A stretch of DNA of 22,104 nt from Geobacter sp. (GCA_003857395.1 RPRC01000130.1:1-22104); one strand, 5' to 3'. Positions 6,796 to 13,894 are shown, counted from the first letter of the stretch. Notes: generated by a model from the letters alone, not told the origin. Program-made: numbers and translations.

Positions 6796-7413
6796 GTCGT
6801 TGACGAGACCATTACGGCAATGATTCAGATCGCCGAAAAGGTTAAGGAGTCCTCCATGGCTGTCGGGAACCTGGGGAGACGAAGTGACCAGATAGGACAG
6901 ATAATCGGGACCATCGAGGATATTGCCGACCAGACAAACCTGCTCGCCCTCAATGCCGCCATCGAAGCGGCCCGCGCAGGAGATCACGGGAGAGGGTTCG
7001 CCGTTGTGGCTGATGAGGTCCGCGCCCTCTCGGAGAGAACTACGAAGGCAACCCGAGAAATTGGTGATATGATCAAAGCGATTCAGAGTGAAACCAAAGA
7101 GGTAGTCCTCACCATGGAACAAAGTGTCAGGGAGGTCGAATCCGGAAGCAGCGAGGCGGCCAAGTCGGGTGATGCCCTGAAAGAAATTCAGGACAGGATC
7201 AATGCCGTCAGCATCCAGGTCAGCCAGATGGCCACCGCCGCAGAGCAGCAGACCGCAACAACGTCGGAGATCACGAATAATATCATGCAAATTACCCAGG
7301 TGGTGCAAGATACGGCCAAAGGTGCCCAGGAATCCTCCTGTTCTGCGGAGCAATTGGCAAAGCTCGCCGAAGAACTTCAGTTGCTGATCGGGCAGTTCAG
7401 GCTGGCAGGGTAA
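6796..7413 (+). pseudogene. methyl-accepting chemotaxis protein, 3' remnant (cytoplasmic signalling domain only)
   Basis: The frame begins abruptly at the transposon edge with VVDETITAM and continues for about 205 residues of an MCP signalling domain. It includes the hairpin tip [40 protein letters not shown], which contacts CheA/CheW, and a terminal [11 protein letters not shown]. No sensor domain, transmembrane segment or HAMP domain remains, and the left flank of the element is not MCP sequence. ATG 6820 could start a shortened soluble protein, but no ribosome site precedes it. I therefore treat it as a broken gene. The remaining frame has no stops or frameshifts, so the truncation is recent or the fragment is still used. 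Confidence 0.8.
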
Positions 7414-7691
7414 TTGTGTTTCGAGGTTGGCAAATTGACACTGACCCACTCTTCTGCTAAGGGAAATTTCTCTTCGGTATACAGGGGACATTCTCGTTTA
7501 ATTGCACGTACAGTCCATGCGTTCGTTAAAACTTGAGCAAGAATATCCCCATCTATCCCATCTATTCTGCAAAGACAATTATACCAAAGAAGGTCTCGAA
7601 ACACCTGACATCTTTTTTCTTCGCTTCTTTTACCATCCTCCCAACTTTGCAGCATTGCAAGCAGCTTGACTTGGTCCAACCCCAGAGACAA
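7377..7691 (-). CDS. unrecognised small open frame, doubtful
   Basis: A 104-codon minus-strand frame in the otherwise empty 7414-7755 stretch. From TTG 7691, preceded by AGGGAGAGGG, it would encode a soluble protein with [21 protein letters not shown], an internal [15 protein letters not shown] segment and a tail running into the end of the MCP remnant on the other strand. I recognise no family. The TTG start and overlap argue against it; the ribosome-site-like sequence and absence of stops argue weakly for it. The rest of 7414-7755 contains only a diverged copy of the transposon repeat motif (7484-7500). It may be relic DNA of the same accessory patch. Confidence 0.22.
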   Translation of the reverse strand: MSLGLDQVKLLAMLQSWEDGKRSEEKRCQVFRDLLWYNCLCRIDGIDGDILAQVLTNAWTVRAIKRECPLYTEEKFPLAEEWVSVNLPTSKHNYPASLNCPISN

Positions 7692-7755
7692 CCAATCCCT
7701 CTCCCTCGTGGAGGAAGACCTTTGTAAAGCGACTGCGAAAAATCAACGTATATCA

Positions 7756-7799
7756 CGCAACAAAAAAACGACACCCGAAAGTGTCGCTTTTTTGTTGCG
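7756..7799. terminator. bidirectional rho-independent terminator between the accessory patch and ettA
   Basis: A near-perfect 44-bp palindrome: CGCAAC, an A-run, CGACAC-CCGAAA-GTGTCG, a T-run, GTTGCG. In both directions a GC-rich 6-bp stem is followed by at least six T. It sits 15 bp beyond the ettA stop and would also stop plus-strand transcription from the MCP side. Confidence 0.9.
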
Positions 7800-7814
7800 A
7801 GTACGGATAAATCC

Positions 7815-9497
7815 CTATCTCGTCAACTGCCGATACTTGATCCGGTGCGGCTGATCAGCCGCAGCGCCGAGCCGCTTTTTCCGGTCCTCTTCGTATTCGG
7901 AGTAGTTCCCCTCGAACCAGACCACCTTACTGTCCCCTTCGAAGGCAAGGATATGGGTGGCAATGCGATCCAGGAACCAGCGGTCATGGCTGATGACCAC
8001 GGCACAGCCACCGAAGTTTTCCAGCGCCTCTTCCAGGGCCCGCATGGTGTTCACGTCCAGGTCGTTGGTCGGTTCGTCCAGGAGCAGGACGTTGGCCCCT
8101 TCTTTCAGCATCCGGGCCAGGTGGACCCGGTTGCGCTCACCACCGGACAACGTGCCGACCTTTTTCTGCTGGTCGGCGCCGGAAAGGTTGAAGCGCGAGA
8201 CATAGGCCCGGGAGTTGACCTGCTGTTTGCCGAGCTGCAGGATTTCCTGGCCATCGGTGATGACCTCCCAGACGCTCTTTTCCGGATCAAGGGCATCGCG
8301 GCTCTGGTCGACATAGGCCAGCGTAACGGTCTCGCCGACCCGGATGGTGCCACTGTCGGGCTGTTCCTGGCCGGTGATCATCCGGAACAGGGTGGTCTTG
8401 CCGGCGCCGTTGGGGCCGATAATTCCGACGATGCCGCCCGGCGGCAGGTTGAAGGACATCTCCTCCACCAACAGCTGGTCACCATAGGCCTTGCTTACCC
8501 CTTGCACCTCGACTACGGTCTTGCCAAGCCGCGGTCCGGGCGGGATATAGATCTCCAGATCCTTGGCCCGCTTTTCGCCCTCCTGCCCCAGCAGATCCTC
8601 GTAGGAGGTGATCCGCGCACGGCCCTTGGCGTGGCGGCCTTTAGGAGACATGCGGATCCATTCCAGCTCGCGCTGCAGGGTCTTGCGCCGCTCGCTCTCG
8701 CTCTTTTCCTCCTGACGCAGCTTTTCCTGCTTCTGATCAAGCCAGGAGGAGTAGTTGCCCTTCCAGGGGATTCCTTCTCCCCGATCCAGCTCCAGAATCC
8801 AGCCGGCCACGTTGTCCAGGAAGTAGCGATCATGGGTCACGGCGATGATGGTGCCGGGGTAGCGCTGCAGGTGATGCTCCAGCCAGGCCACCGATTCGGC
8901 GTCCAAGTGGTTGGTGGGCTCGTCGAGGAGCAGGATGTCCGGCTGCTGAAGGAGTAGTCGGCACAGAGCGACCCGACGCTTCTCGCCACCCGACAGCGTG
9001 GCGGTCTTGGTCTCCGGCGGCGGACAGCGCAGTGCGTCCATGGCCATCTCCAACCGGGAATCCAGGTCCCAGGCATCCAGTGTGTCGAGCTTTTCCTGCA
9101 CTGCGGCCTGACGATCACACAGCGCTGCCATTTCATCGTCGGACATCGGCTCGGCAAAGCGTTCGTTGATCTGGTTGAATTCGTTCATCAGGTCAACCGT
9201 TCCCTGCACCGCTTCCTCAACAACCTCACGCACCGTCTTGTCCGGATCGAGCTTTGGCTCCTGCTCCAGGAAACCAACCGTCAGGCCGGCAGAAAGGATG
9301 GTCTTGCCGATAAAATCGTTGTCCACACCCGCCAAAATACGCAGCAAGGAACTCTTACCCGAGCCGTTCAGACCCAGCACGCCGATTTTGGCGCCGTAAA
9401 AATACGAAAGCGAGATATCCTTCAGGACCTGTTTTTTGTCATAAAATTTACTTACACCCATCATCGTGTAGATGACTTTTTTGTCGTCAGCACTCAT
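7815..9497 (-). CDS. ettA: energy-dependent translational throttle protein EttA (ABC-F ATPase)
   Basis: A soluble twin-ABC protein that binds the ribosomal E site and gates the first elongation step according to the ATP/ADP ratio. Seen: Walker A GLNGSGKSS at 42-50, first signature LSGGEKRRVALCRLLL with LLLDEPTNHLD, a charged ABC-F linker including RMSPKGRHAKGRARI, a second Walker A GPNGAGKTT, a second signature LSGGERNRVHLARML and LLLDEPTNDLD, then HDRWFLDRIATHILAFEGD. It is 560 aa, close to E. coli EttA (555). ATG 9497 is the start: GAGGAGAGAAGAG lies upstream and MSADDKKVIYTMMGVSKFY matches the family N-terminus. The frame open to 9554 is not used. It is single-gene and divergent from lgt. 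Confidence 0.95.
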   Translation of the reverse strand: MSADDKKVIYTMMGVSKFYDKKQVLKDISLSYFYGAKIGVLGLNGSGKSSLLRILAGVDNDFIGKTILSAGLTVGFLEQEPKLDPDKTVREVVEEAVQGTVDLMNEFNQINERFAEPMSDDEMAALCDRQAAVQEKLDTLDAWDLDSRLEMAMDALRCPPPETKTATLSGGEKRRVALCRLLLQQPDILLLDEPTNHLDAESVAWLEHHLQRYPGTIIAVTHDRYFLDNVAGWILELDRGEGIPWKGNYSSWLDQKQEKLRQEEKSESERRKTLQRELEWIRMSPKGRHAKGRARITSYEDLLGQEGEKRAKDLEIYIPPGPRLGKTVVEVQGVSKAYGDQLLVEEMSFNLPPGGIVGIIGPNGAGKTTLFRMITGQEQPDSGTIRVGETVTLAYVDQSRDALDPEKSVWEVITDGQEILQLGKQQVNSRAYVSRFNLSGADQQKKVGTLSGGERNRVHLARMLKEGANVLLLDEPTNDLDVNTMRALEEALENFGGCAVVISHDRWFLDRIATHILAFEGDSKVVWFEGNYSEYEEDRKKRLGAAADQPHRIKYRQLTR

Positions 9498-9582
9498 TCG
9501 CTCTTCTCTCCTCGATTCTTCATTGGAAATTGTTCGTGCCGGACCCAAACCCATGGGTCAGCCCTTACTTCGGTTGGCACGA

Positions 9583-9611
9583 TTGACGGCAACCGCTTTT
9601 ACTGCTATGTA
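9583..9611 (+). promoter_or_regulatory. sigma70-type promoter for lgt
   Basis: TTGACG (9583-9588), exactly 17 nt, TATGTA (9606-9611). This predicts a start near 9618, at the base of the hairpin 9614-9650. It is the best promoter match seen in the window. Confidence 0.6.
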
Positions 9612-9613
9612 TA

Positions 9614-9650
9614 GGAATCTGTCGGACTTACCCTAAGTCCGACAGGTTCC
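9614..9650 (+). promoter_or_regulatory. strong hairpin at the predicted 5' end of the lgt mRNA
   Basis: GGAATCTGTCGGACTTA and TAAGTCCGACAGGTTCC pair over 17 bp with only one T-G wobble, around a CCC loop. There is no T-run, so it is not an intrinsic terminator. By position it would be the 5'-terminal stem of the lgt transcript, leaving about 50 nt to the ATG. An alternative reading is a protein-binding palindrome in the ettA-lgt divergent region. Confidence 0.55.
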
Positions 9651-9699
9651 CAGGAAAATTTCAGCATTCATTCCGGCAGCAGGACTGAAGGGACACTTC

Positions 9700-10518
9700 A
9701 TGCAATTCCCCGAAATCAAACCGTATATTTTCAAGATCGGCACCTTGGAAGTCCGCTGGTACGGCCTCATGTACATCCTCGGCTTCCTCGCCGCGTACCT
9801 GATCGCCGTTTCCGATGCAAAACGAAAGAAACTGCCCCTCACCAAAGACGACATAGCCGATCTGATCTTTGCCATGGCCGTCGGCCTGATTGTCGGAGCC
9901 CGCATCGGCTACGCACTCTTTTACAATGTTTCGTACTATTTTGCCAACCCTTTCAGGGTGTTTGCCGTATGGGAAGGGGGAATGTCGTTCCATGGCGGGC
10001 TGATAGGCGTTGTAATCGCCGCGCTGTATTACTCCCGCAAGAAGAAAATCGGCTTCTTCCAGATTGCCGACCTGATCACGCCGGCCGCCCCGATCGGGCT
10101 TGGCCTCGGGAGGCTCGGCAACTTCATCAACGGCGAACTGTACGGACGGGTCACCGACGTAGCCTGGGGAGTTGTTTTCCCCACCGGCGGACCCCTGCCG
10201 CGCCACCCATCCCAGCTCTACGAGGCAATCCTCGAAGGGCCGGTGCTGTTTTTCATTCTCTGGCTGGTACGCCGTTCCAAGGCGCCCACCGGAGTGGTTC
10301 TCTGGGTATTTCTCGCGTTATACGGGCTATTCCGCCCCATTGTTGAATTCTTCCGCGAACCTGACCAGCAACTCGGCTTTCTCTTCGGTTCTTTCACCAT
10401 GGGCCAACTGCTGAGCATCCCGCTCTTTCTGATCGGCACAACGATGATCGTGGTCTCCTACAAGAGAGGTTCGAAGACCGGCACGGAATCAAAGACTCGC
10501 AAGAAGGGCAATTCGTGA
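9700..10518 (+). CDS. lgt: prolipoprotein diacylglyceryl transferase Lgt
   Basis: An inner-membrane enzyme that moves diacylglycerol from phosphatidylglycerol onto the lipobox cysteine of prolipoproteins, the first step of lipoprotein maturation. Seen: an N-terminal RWYGLMYILGF segment, GGMSFHGGLIG with the essential His near residue 103, and the Lgt signature GLGRLGNFINGELYGR near 141-156. About seven hydrophobic segments and a basic, Lys-rich tail follow. It is 272 aa, within the family range. AAGGGACACTTC precedes ATG 9700. Its substrates here include the two lipoproteins at 14202 and 15917 and, by inference, the rest of the envelope lipoproteome. Confidence 0.96.
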   Translation: MQFPEIKPYIFKIGTLEVRWYGLMYILGFLAAYLIAVSDAKRKKLPLTKDDIADLIFAMAVGLIVGARIGYALFYNVSYYFANPFRVFAVWEGGMSFHGGLIGVVIAALYYSRKKKIGFFQIADLITPAAPIGLGLGRLGNFINGELYGRVTDVAWGVVFPTGGPLPRHPSQLYEAILEGPVLFFILWLVRRSKAPTGVVLWVFLALYGLFRPIVEFFREPDQQLGFLFGSFTMGQLLSIPLFLIGTTMIVVSYKRGSKTGTESKTRKKGNS

Positions 10519-10525
10519 ATTGCCC
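10506..10525. terminator. hairpin at the lgt stop codon, between convergent genes
   Basis: GGGCAATTC and GAATTGCCC form a perfect 9-bp stem that encloses the lgt TGA. No T-run follows in either direction, so termination would be weak or rho-assisted. It may also protect the 3' end of the message. Confidence 0.4.
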
Positions 10526-10541
10526 CTGCTCTATGAAAATC

Positions 10542-10967
10542 CTAGCGTAGCTTCTTCCACATTTCCAGAACATTATAGTCCCGCGTCCGGCGATAGACGA
10601 CAGTATCCATGAGAGATCTGATGATGTAGATCCCCCGGCCATGTTCTTCCAGTTTTTCCGGTTCGTGGGCACAGGCTGAATCAAAATCAAATCCCGGTCC
10701 ATGATCATAGACCCGAATCATGAGTTCCTCATCGGAAAGGGAGATGACAATATGGACGGTCTTGTCCGGATCATCCTCGTGGGCATGCCGGATGGCATTT
10801 GCCATTGCTTCCGTCAACACCACGTTCAGGTGCTGGGCAAGGGTTTTTTTCTCCTCACCCTCCTTTTTCAGCTCCCGCGCCAGATCTTCCCCGATCCGGC
10901 CAACCAGCTCCAGGTAGCGGGTCTGGTTGGGAACCTTCAGGTCAAGTTTCAGCACTTTCTTTCCCAT
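10542..10967 (-). CDS. RsbW/SpoIIAB-like anti-sigma serine kinase
   Basis: A GHKL-type ATPase predicted to hold a target (classically a sigma factor) and to phosphorylate its STAS antagonist. Seen in the 141 residues: the N box LTEAMANAIRHAH with Glu53 and Asn57, the G1 box VYDHGPGFD near 86-94, and the G2 box EEHGRGIYIIRSLMD near 107-121. The fold lacks histidine-kinase dimerisation elements, as expected for RsbW. The start is ATG 10967 (TGAGG 7 nt upstream); a GTG directly before it is less likely. It is the last gene of the minus-strand operon, 44 bp after the STAS gene. The target cannot be inferred, since no sigma factor lies nearby. Confidence 0.88.
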   Translation of the reverse strand: MGKKVLKLDLKVPNQTRYLELVGRIGEDLARELKKEGEEKKTLAQHLNVVLTEAMANAIRHAHEDDPDKTVHIVISLSDEELMIRVYDHGPGFDFDSACAHEPEKLEEHGRGIYIIRSLMDTVVYRRTRDYNVLEMWKKLR

Positions 10968-11011
10968 CACTGCCTCACCGTAGCCTCACTACAGGGATCA
11001 GATCCCCCTCT

Positions 11012-11356
11012 TCATTTCCCGGACAGGGCCGCCAGCGCCTCCTGCACGGAGGCATAGATATCGAAGACCCGATTGAGACGAGTCAGCTCGAACATGGAAC
11101 GGACCTGATCCTGAAAACCGGTCAATGCAAGACTTCCTTTGTAATTGGTCGCATTCTTGAATCCCGAGACCAGCGCGCCAAGCCCCGAACTGTCGATGAA
11201 CCGTACTTCTGTCAGGTCTACCAGCACACTCTTTGCGCCCCCTGCGAAAAGCTCTTTTATCTTTGCCTTCAAGTCGTCAGAATTGTGGGCGTCCAGTCTG
11301 TCACCCATGAACCGGAGTATGCTCACCCCCTTGTCTGCCGTCACCTCAAGTCTCAT
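11012..11356 (-). CDS. STAS-domain anti-anti-sigma factor (RsbV/SpoIIAA-like)
   Basis: A small 114-aa switch protein. When unphosphorylated it binds the RsbW-like kinase and frees that kinase's target; the PP2C phosphatase encoded upstream would reactivate it. Seen: the STAS phosphorylation loop VRFIDSSGLGAL with Ser56-Ser57, preceded by SVLVDLTEV and followed by the NATNYKGSLALTGFQDQVRSMFELTRL helix region. The start is ATG 11356, with GGGGGAGA 5 nt upstream. The gene is separated from the phosphatase gene by 65 bp containing a 10-bp-stem hairpin (11385-11417), which may set its expression relative to the phosphatase. Confidence 0.92.
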   Translation of the reverse strand: MRLEVTADKGVSILRFMGDRLDAHNSDDLKAKIKELFAGGAKSVLVDLTEVRFIDSSGLGALVSGFKNATNYKGSLALTGFQDQVRSMFELTRLNRVFDIYASVQEALAALSGK

Positions 11357-11384
11357 AAAAATCTCCCCCTCATCATTCCTGCAG

Positions 11385-11417
11385 CCGCGCAGGAGTGCCG
11401 AAGACCGTCCTGCGCGG
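11385..11417 (-). promoter_or_regulatory. intercistronic hairpin between phosphatase and STAS genes
   Basis: CCGCGCAGGA (11385-11394) and TCCTGCGCGG (11408-11417) make a perfect 10-bp stem with a 13-nt loop. There is no T-run. Inside an operon such a stem can mark an RNA-processing or stability boundary, letting the downstream STAS and kinase genes be expressed at a different level. Confidence 0.5.
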
Positions 11418-11421
11418 TTCC

Positions 11422-12222
11422 TCAGTCTATCTTCATTACCACTAGTGAAATGTCATCCTGCAGGGCCTTGTGCCCGCTGAAATCGTGAACATGCTTGAGC
11501 ACTCCCTCGATAATCGCTTCCGGCGGAGTCCCCCGGTAAGCATAGAGGGCCTGGTATAATCTTTCGGCCCCGAACAGTTCTCCGGAGTCGTTTTGGGATT
11601 CCGTAATACCGTCGGTGTAAAAAGTCAGGACATCACCTTCCCTGAGAAAGATGTTTTTTTCCTCAAACTCCACACCTTTCAGCACCCCCAGAACCATACC
11701 GTCGGCATCGAGCCCGCGGTACCCCTGCTGGCCACAACGCAGAAGCAGCGGCGGATTATGCCCACCGTTAGCATAAGTGAGCAATCGTGTTTCGGCGCTG
11801 AATTTCGCATAAAACATGCTGATAAAAAGTTCTGCCCGGGTCAGGTCGTCATACAGCAACTCGTTGAGAACTGCTAGCGCATCTCCGGCGTTGCCGGAAC
11901 GAAAGGCATGGGCCCGGAGAACGCTGCGCGTCTCCACCATTATCAGGGCCGACCCCAGGTTGTGTCCGGACACATCAGCAATAACCAGATCGAGGCTCGA
12001 TTCATCCCAGCGGAAGAAATCGAAGTAGTCCCCCCCGACAACGTGAGCAGGAATTGAACGGCATGCCATACGTACTCCCCGCATGTCGGGAGGAACATCA
12101 GGCAGCAGCGATTGCTGGATCTTGCTCGCCGTTGCTATCTCTCGCGTGTAGTCATCAATCTCCGACACGTCCGGGTAGCGCCCTGCTGCCTTCCTCCAGA
12201 CGGGGTTTCCTTTCTTCGTCAT
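11422..12222 (-). CDS. PP2C-type protein phosphatase (RsbU/SpoIIE-like)
   Basis: A metal-dependent serine phosphatase expected to dephosphorylate the STAS protein. Seen: the coiled linker EIATASKIQQSLLP at residues 27-41, typical of RsbU-like proteins. The metal sites follow: VVGGDYFDFF (Asp65), VIADVSGHNLGSAL (Asp83, Gly86), then YANGGHNPPLLL, FYTDGITESQN, and LQDDISLVVMKID at the end. It is 266 aa. Only about 25 residues precede the linker, so there is no built-in sensor domain such as PAS, GAF or receiver. The input must come from a partner. ATG 12222 overlaps the stop of the upstream kinase gene as ATGA, with GGAGGG 9 nt before it. The coupled upstream protein is the obvious candidate for that partner. 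Confidence 0.93.
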   Translation of the reverse strand: MTKKGNPVWRKAAGRYPDVSEIDDYTREIATASKIQQSLLPDVPPDMRGVRMACRSIPAHVVGGDYFDFFRWDESSLDLVIADVSGHNLGSALIMVETRSVLRAHAFRSGNAGDALAVLNELLYDDLTRAELFISMFYAKFSAETRLLTYANGGHNPPLLLRCGQQGYRGLDADGMVLGVLKGVEFEEKNIFLREGDVLTFYTDGITESQNDSGELFGAERLYQALYAYRGTPPEAIIEGVLKHVHDFSGHKALQDDISLVVMKID

Positions 12223-13787
12223 GCTACATGACCCTCCACACTACGCACGATCCGGACAAGGCTTTCTTCCACCGGCACGGCTGTATCAATCTCCTGCCAG
12301 TTTTCACGTGGTGACAGAAAGGGCTCAAAATCGATCTTTTGCCGGGAAAAGAGCTCCCATCGCCCGTCGGAAACCTCTCTGGCGTCATCCACCCGAACTT
12401 CAAGCCTTTCCCTGGTGACATCATCAGGACATAGGGCATGGAAGAGTTTGAACCGCACCCCCATCCGCCGGGCAAGGGCGGCTGCCTCGGCACGGTCGGC
12501 GCTGCGAGAAAAAGAAGCATCCAGGATGACAGCACGCCCGCGCTTCAGCGCTTCTTCCGCCCTCTTGAACATTTCCCGATAGGTATTCTCGGTAAACTCG
12601 AGGGAGTAGATCCCCTGGTTGTACCCATCACGGCAGTGAGTTGTTTTCGACAGGCCGGCCAGTTCCTTTCTCAGCATATCGGAACAGAACAACTCGAGCC
12701 CGAGTTCGAAGGAAAGCTCCCGGGCAAGGGTGCTCTTGCCCGCGCCCATCAGCCCGCTGAACACTACCAGGCATGGAGTGAGGCTGCGGCGGCGGATGAG
12801 GCCCCGGGCCAGACGAAAATGTCGGCGCGCGCTCTTCCGTGCCAGTTCCTTTTCCCGGTCATTAATCTGAGGATCGTCGAGACGGAAGCTCTCCACCTTG
12901 CCTCGAACAAAAGCCCGGTAGACGCGATAAAAATCAAGCACCTCCACTATACCGCTGTCACCGGTAACAGCACAATATTCCGCGAGGAGGACTTCCGCAA
13001 AATCGCGTCTGCCGCGGTATTCCAGGTCCATGAGAAGAAAAGCCACATCGGCGGCGGTATCGGAAAAGCGGAAACGGGCATTGAATTCGATGCAATCGAA
13101 AATATACACCTGGTCGGCCAGACAAATATTTTCGCAATGGATATCCCCGTCGCAATCCCGAATAAAACCACCGGCAACTCTTGCGGCGAACAGGTCCCCA
13201 TGCTCCGCCATAAAACGCTCAACCCACTCGCGGATAACGTGCAGATCGTCGTCAGTCAGGGCACGGGAGAGGAAAGGTTCCATCTGGAGAAAATTTTCCG
13301 TCCAGTTCCGACTGATCAGCTCGAGACTTCCATAGGTATCGATTTCTTTGCTCCGCTCGGCACTGAGGTGGAATTCGCCAATGGCCCGGGCGATCCCGCG
13401 GATATCTTCTGCACCCACCGAGTTTTGCTCAAGCAACCTGTCAAGCATCCGTTCGGCAGGGAGTCGCTTCATCTTGACCGCATAATCGATTACCGCTCCC
13501 TGGCCGTACAAGCAGGCACCCGCGGGAGATTCCCGGACCTCCACTACACCCAGGTACATGTCGGGGCAAAGCCGTCGATTGAGGCGCACCTCTTCCTCGC
13601 AGTAAAAGCGCCGACGGTCCAGAGTGACAAAATTGAGAAATCCGAAATCTACCGGTTTTTTTATTTTGTACACAAACTTATCTGTGAGAAAGAGGAACGA
13701 TACATGGGTCTGTATGAGACCAACCGAAGCGGTCGGCTCATCGTATGCACCGGGATCGAGCAAAGCCTCAAGGTGTCTGGATTCCAT
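12219..13787 (-). CDS. two-domain protein: APH-like kinase plus AAA_33-type P-loop kinase
   Basis: 522 aa. Residues about 40-320 resemble aminoglycoside/choline-kinase-like phosphotransferases: the catalytic-loop motif DCDGDIHCENICL near 211-223 and the metal-site strand YIFDCIEFNARFRFSDTAADVAFLLMDLE. Residues about 340-515 are a P-loop kinase: FSGLMGAGKST at about 343-353, and VILDASFSRSADRAEA further on. This architecture is known in databases as a bifunctional aminoglycoside phosphotransferase/ATP-binding protein; its substrate is not established to my knowledge, and antibiotic resistance should not be assumed. The start is ATG 13787 (AGGG upstream); the TTG at 13811 is less supported. It leads the Rsb operon and is coupled to the phosphatase gene by a 4-bp overlap. 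Confidence 0.85.
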   Translation of the reverse strand: MESRHLEALLDPGAYDEPTASVGLIQTHVSFLFLTDKFVYKIKKPVDFGFLNFVTLDRRRFYCEEEVRLNRRLCPDMYLGVVEVRESPAGACLYGQGAVIDYAVKMKRLPAERMLDRLLEQNSVGAEDIRGIARAIGEFHLSAERSKEIDTYGSLELISRNWTENFLQMEPFLSRALTDDDLHVIREWVERFMAEHGDLFAARVAGGFIRDCDGDIHCENICLADQVYIFDCIEFNARFRFSDTAADVAFLLMDLEYRGRRDFAEVLLAEYCAVTGDSGIVEVLDFYRVYRAFVRGKVESFRLDDPQINDREKELARKSARRHFRLARGLIRRRSLTPCLVVFSGLMGAGKSTLARELSFELGLELFCSDMLRKELAGLSKTTHCRDGYNQGIYSLEFTENTYREMFKRAEEALKRGRAVILDASFSRSADRAEAAALARRMGVRFKLFHALCPDDVTRERLEVRVDDAREVSDGRWELFSRQKIDFEPFLSPRENWQEIDTAVPVEESLVRIVRSVEGHVA

Positions 13788-13845
13788 GGAAAATATCCCT
13801 GAACGCACCAATGACTATCCGCAACGAAAATACTGGGATATTCAT
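13768..13845 (-). CDS. possible 25-aa leader ORF overlapping the APH/P-loop kinase start
   Basis: ATG 13845 is preceded by TAGGAG with 6-nt spacing, a stronger ribosome site than that of the kinase gene itself. It encodes MNIPVFSLRIVIGAFRDIFH and five more residues, ending at TGA 13770-13768, 20 bp inside the kinase gene in a different frame. This geometry would allow translational coupling. It is too short to judge by composition, and coding is unproven. Confidence 0.35.
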   Translation of the reverse strand: MNIPVFSLRIVIGAFRDIFHGIQTP

Positions 13846-13864
13846 TTGACGCTCCTACTGTTTT

Positions 13865-13894
13865 ATGATAGCTTTTTTCTATAATTCCATACAA
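13865..13894 (-). promoter_or_regulatory. candidate promoter of the Rsb operon
   Basis: On the minus strand, TTGTAT (13894-13889), 18 nt, TATCAT (13870-13865). The start would fall near 13858, about 13 nt before the leader ORF and 70 nt before the kinase ATG. The TATCAT box is good; the -35 box is moderate. Confidence 0.45.

Noticed and set aside
6820..7413. Intact soluble chemotaxis protein starting at ATG 6820
   Set aside because: The frame continues upstream in MCP sequence to the transposon edge, no ribosome site precedes ATG 6820, and sensor and membrane parts are missing, so I list it as a remnant.
7414..7480. Possible end of an IS21-like insertion sequence after the MCP stop
   Set aside because: The GGCAAATTGACACTGACCC word looked familiar, but no second end or transposase fragment was found nearby.
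6733..7491. 252-codon minus-strand open frame across the MCP remnant
   Set aside because: It is antisense to the MCP signalling domain, which is unmistakable on the plus strand.
7845..8957. 370-codon plus-strand open frame
   Set aside because: It is antisense to ettA; its low-complexity Gly/Val/Leu/Gln composition mirrors the codons of the real gene.
12219..13787. Aminoglycoside resistance gene
   Set aside because: The phosphotransferase-like half is fused to a P-loop kinase and sits in a regulatory operon. Resemblance to this fold alone does not support resistance.
12438..13802. 454-codon plus-strand open frame
   Set aside because: It is exactly antisense to the APH-like/P-loop kinase gene, which has clear motifs and operon context. 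The antisense product has no recognisable domain. It is a by-product of codon bias.
13851..13859. GTAGGAGCG word (minus strand) like the REPIN head at 4124
   Set aside because: No hairpin follows. It is the ribosome site of the leader ORF and the match is short enough to be chance.
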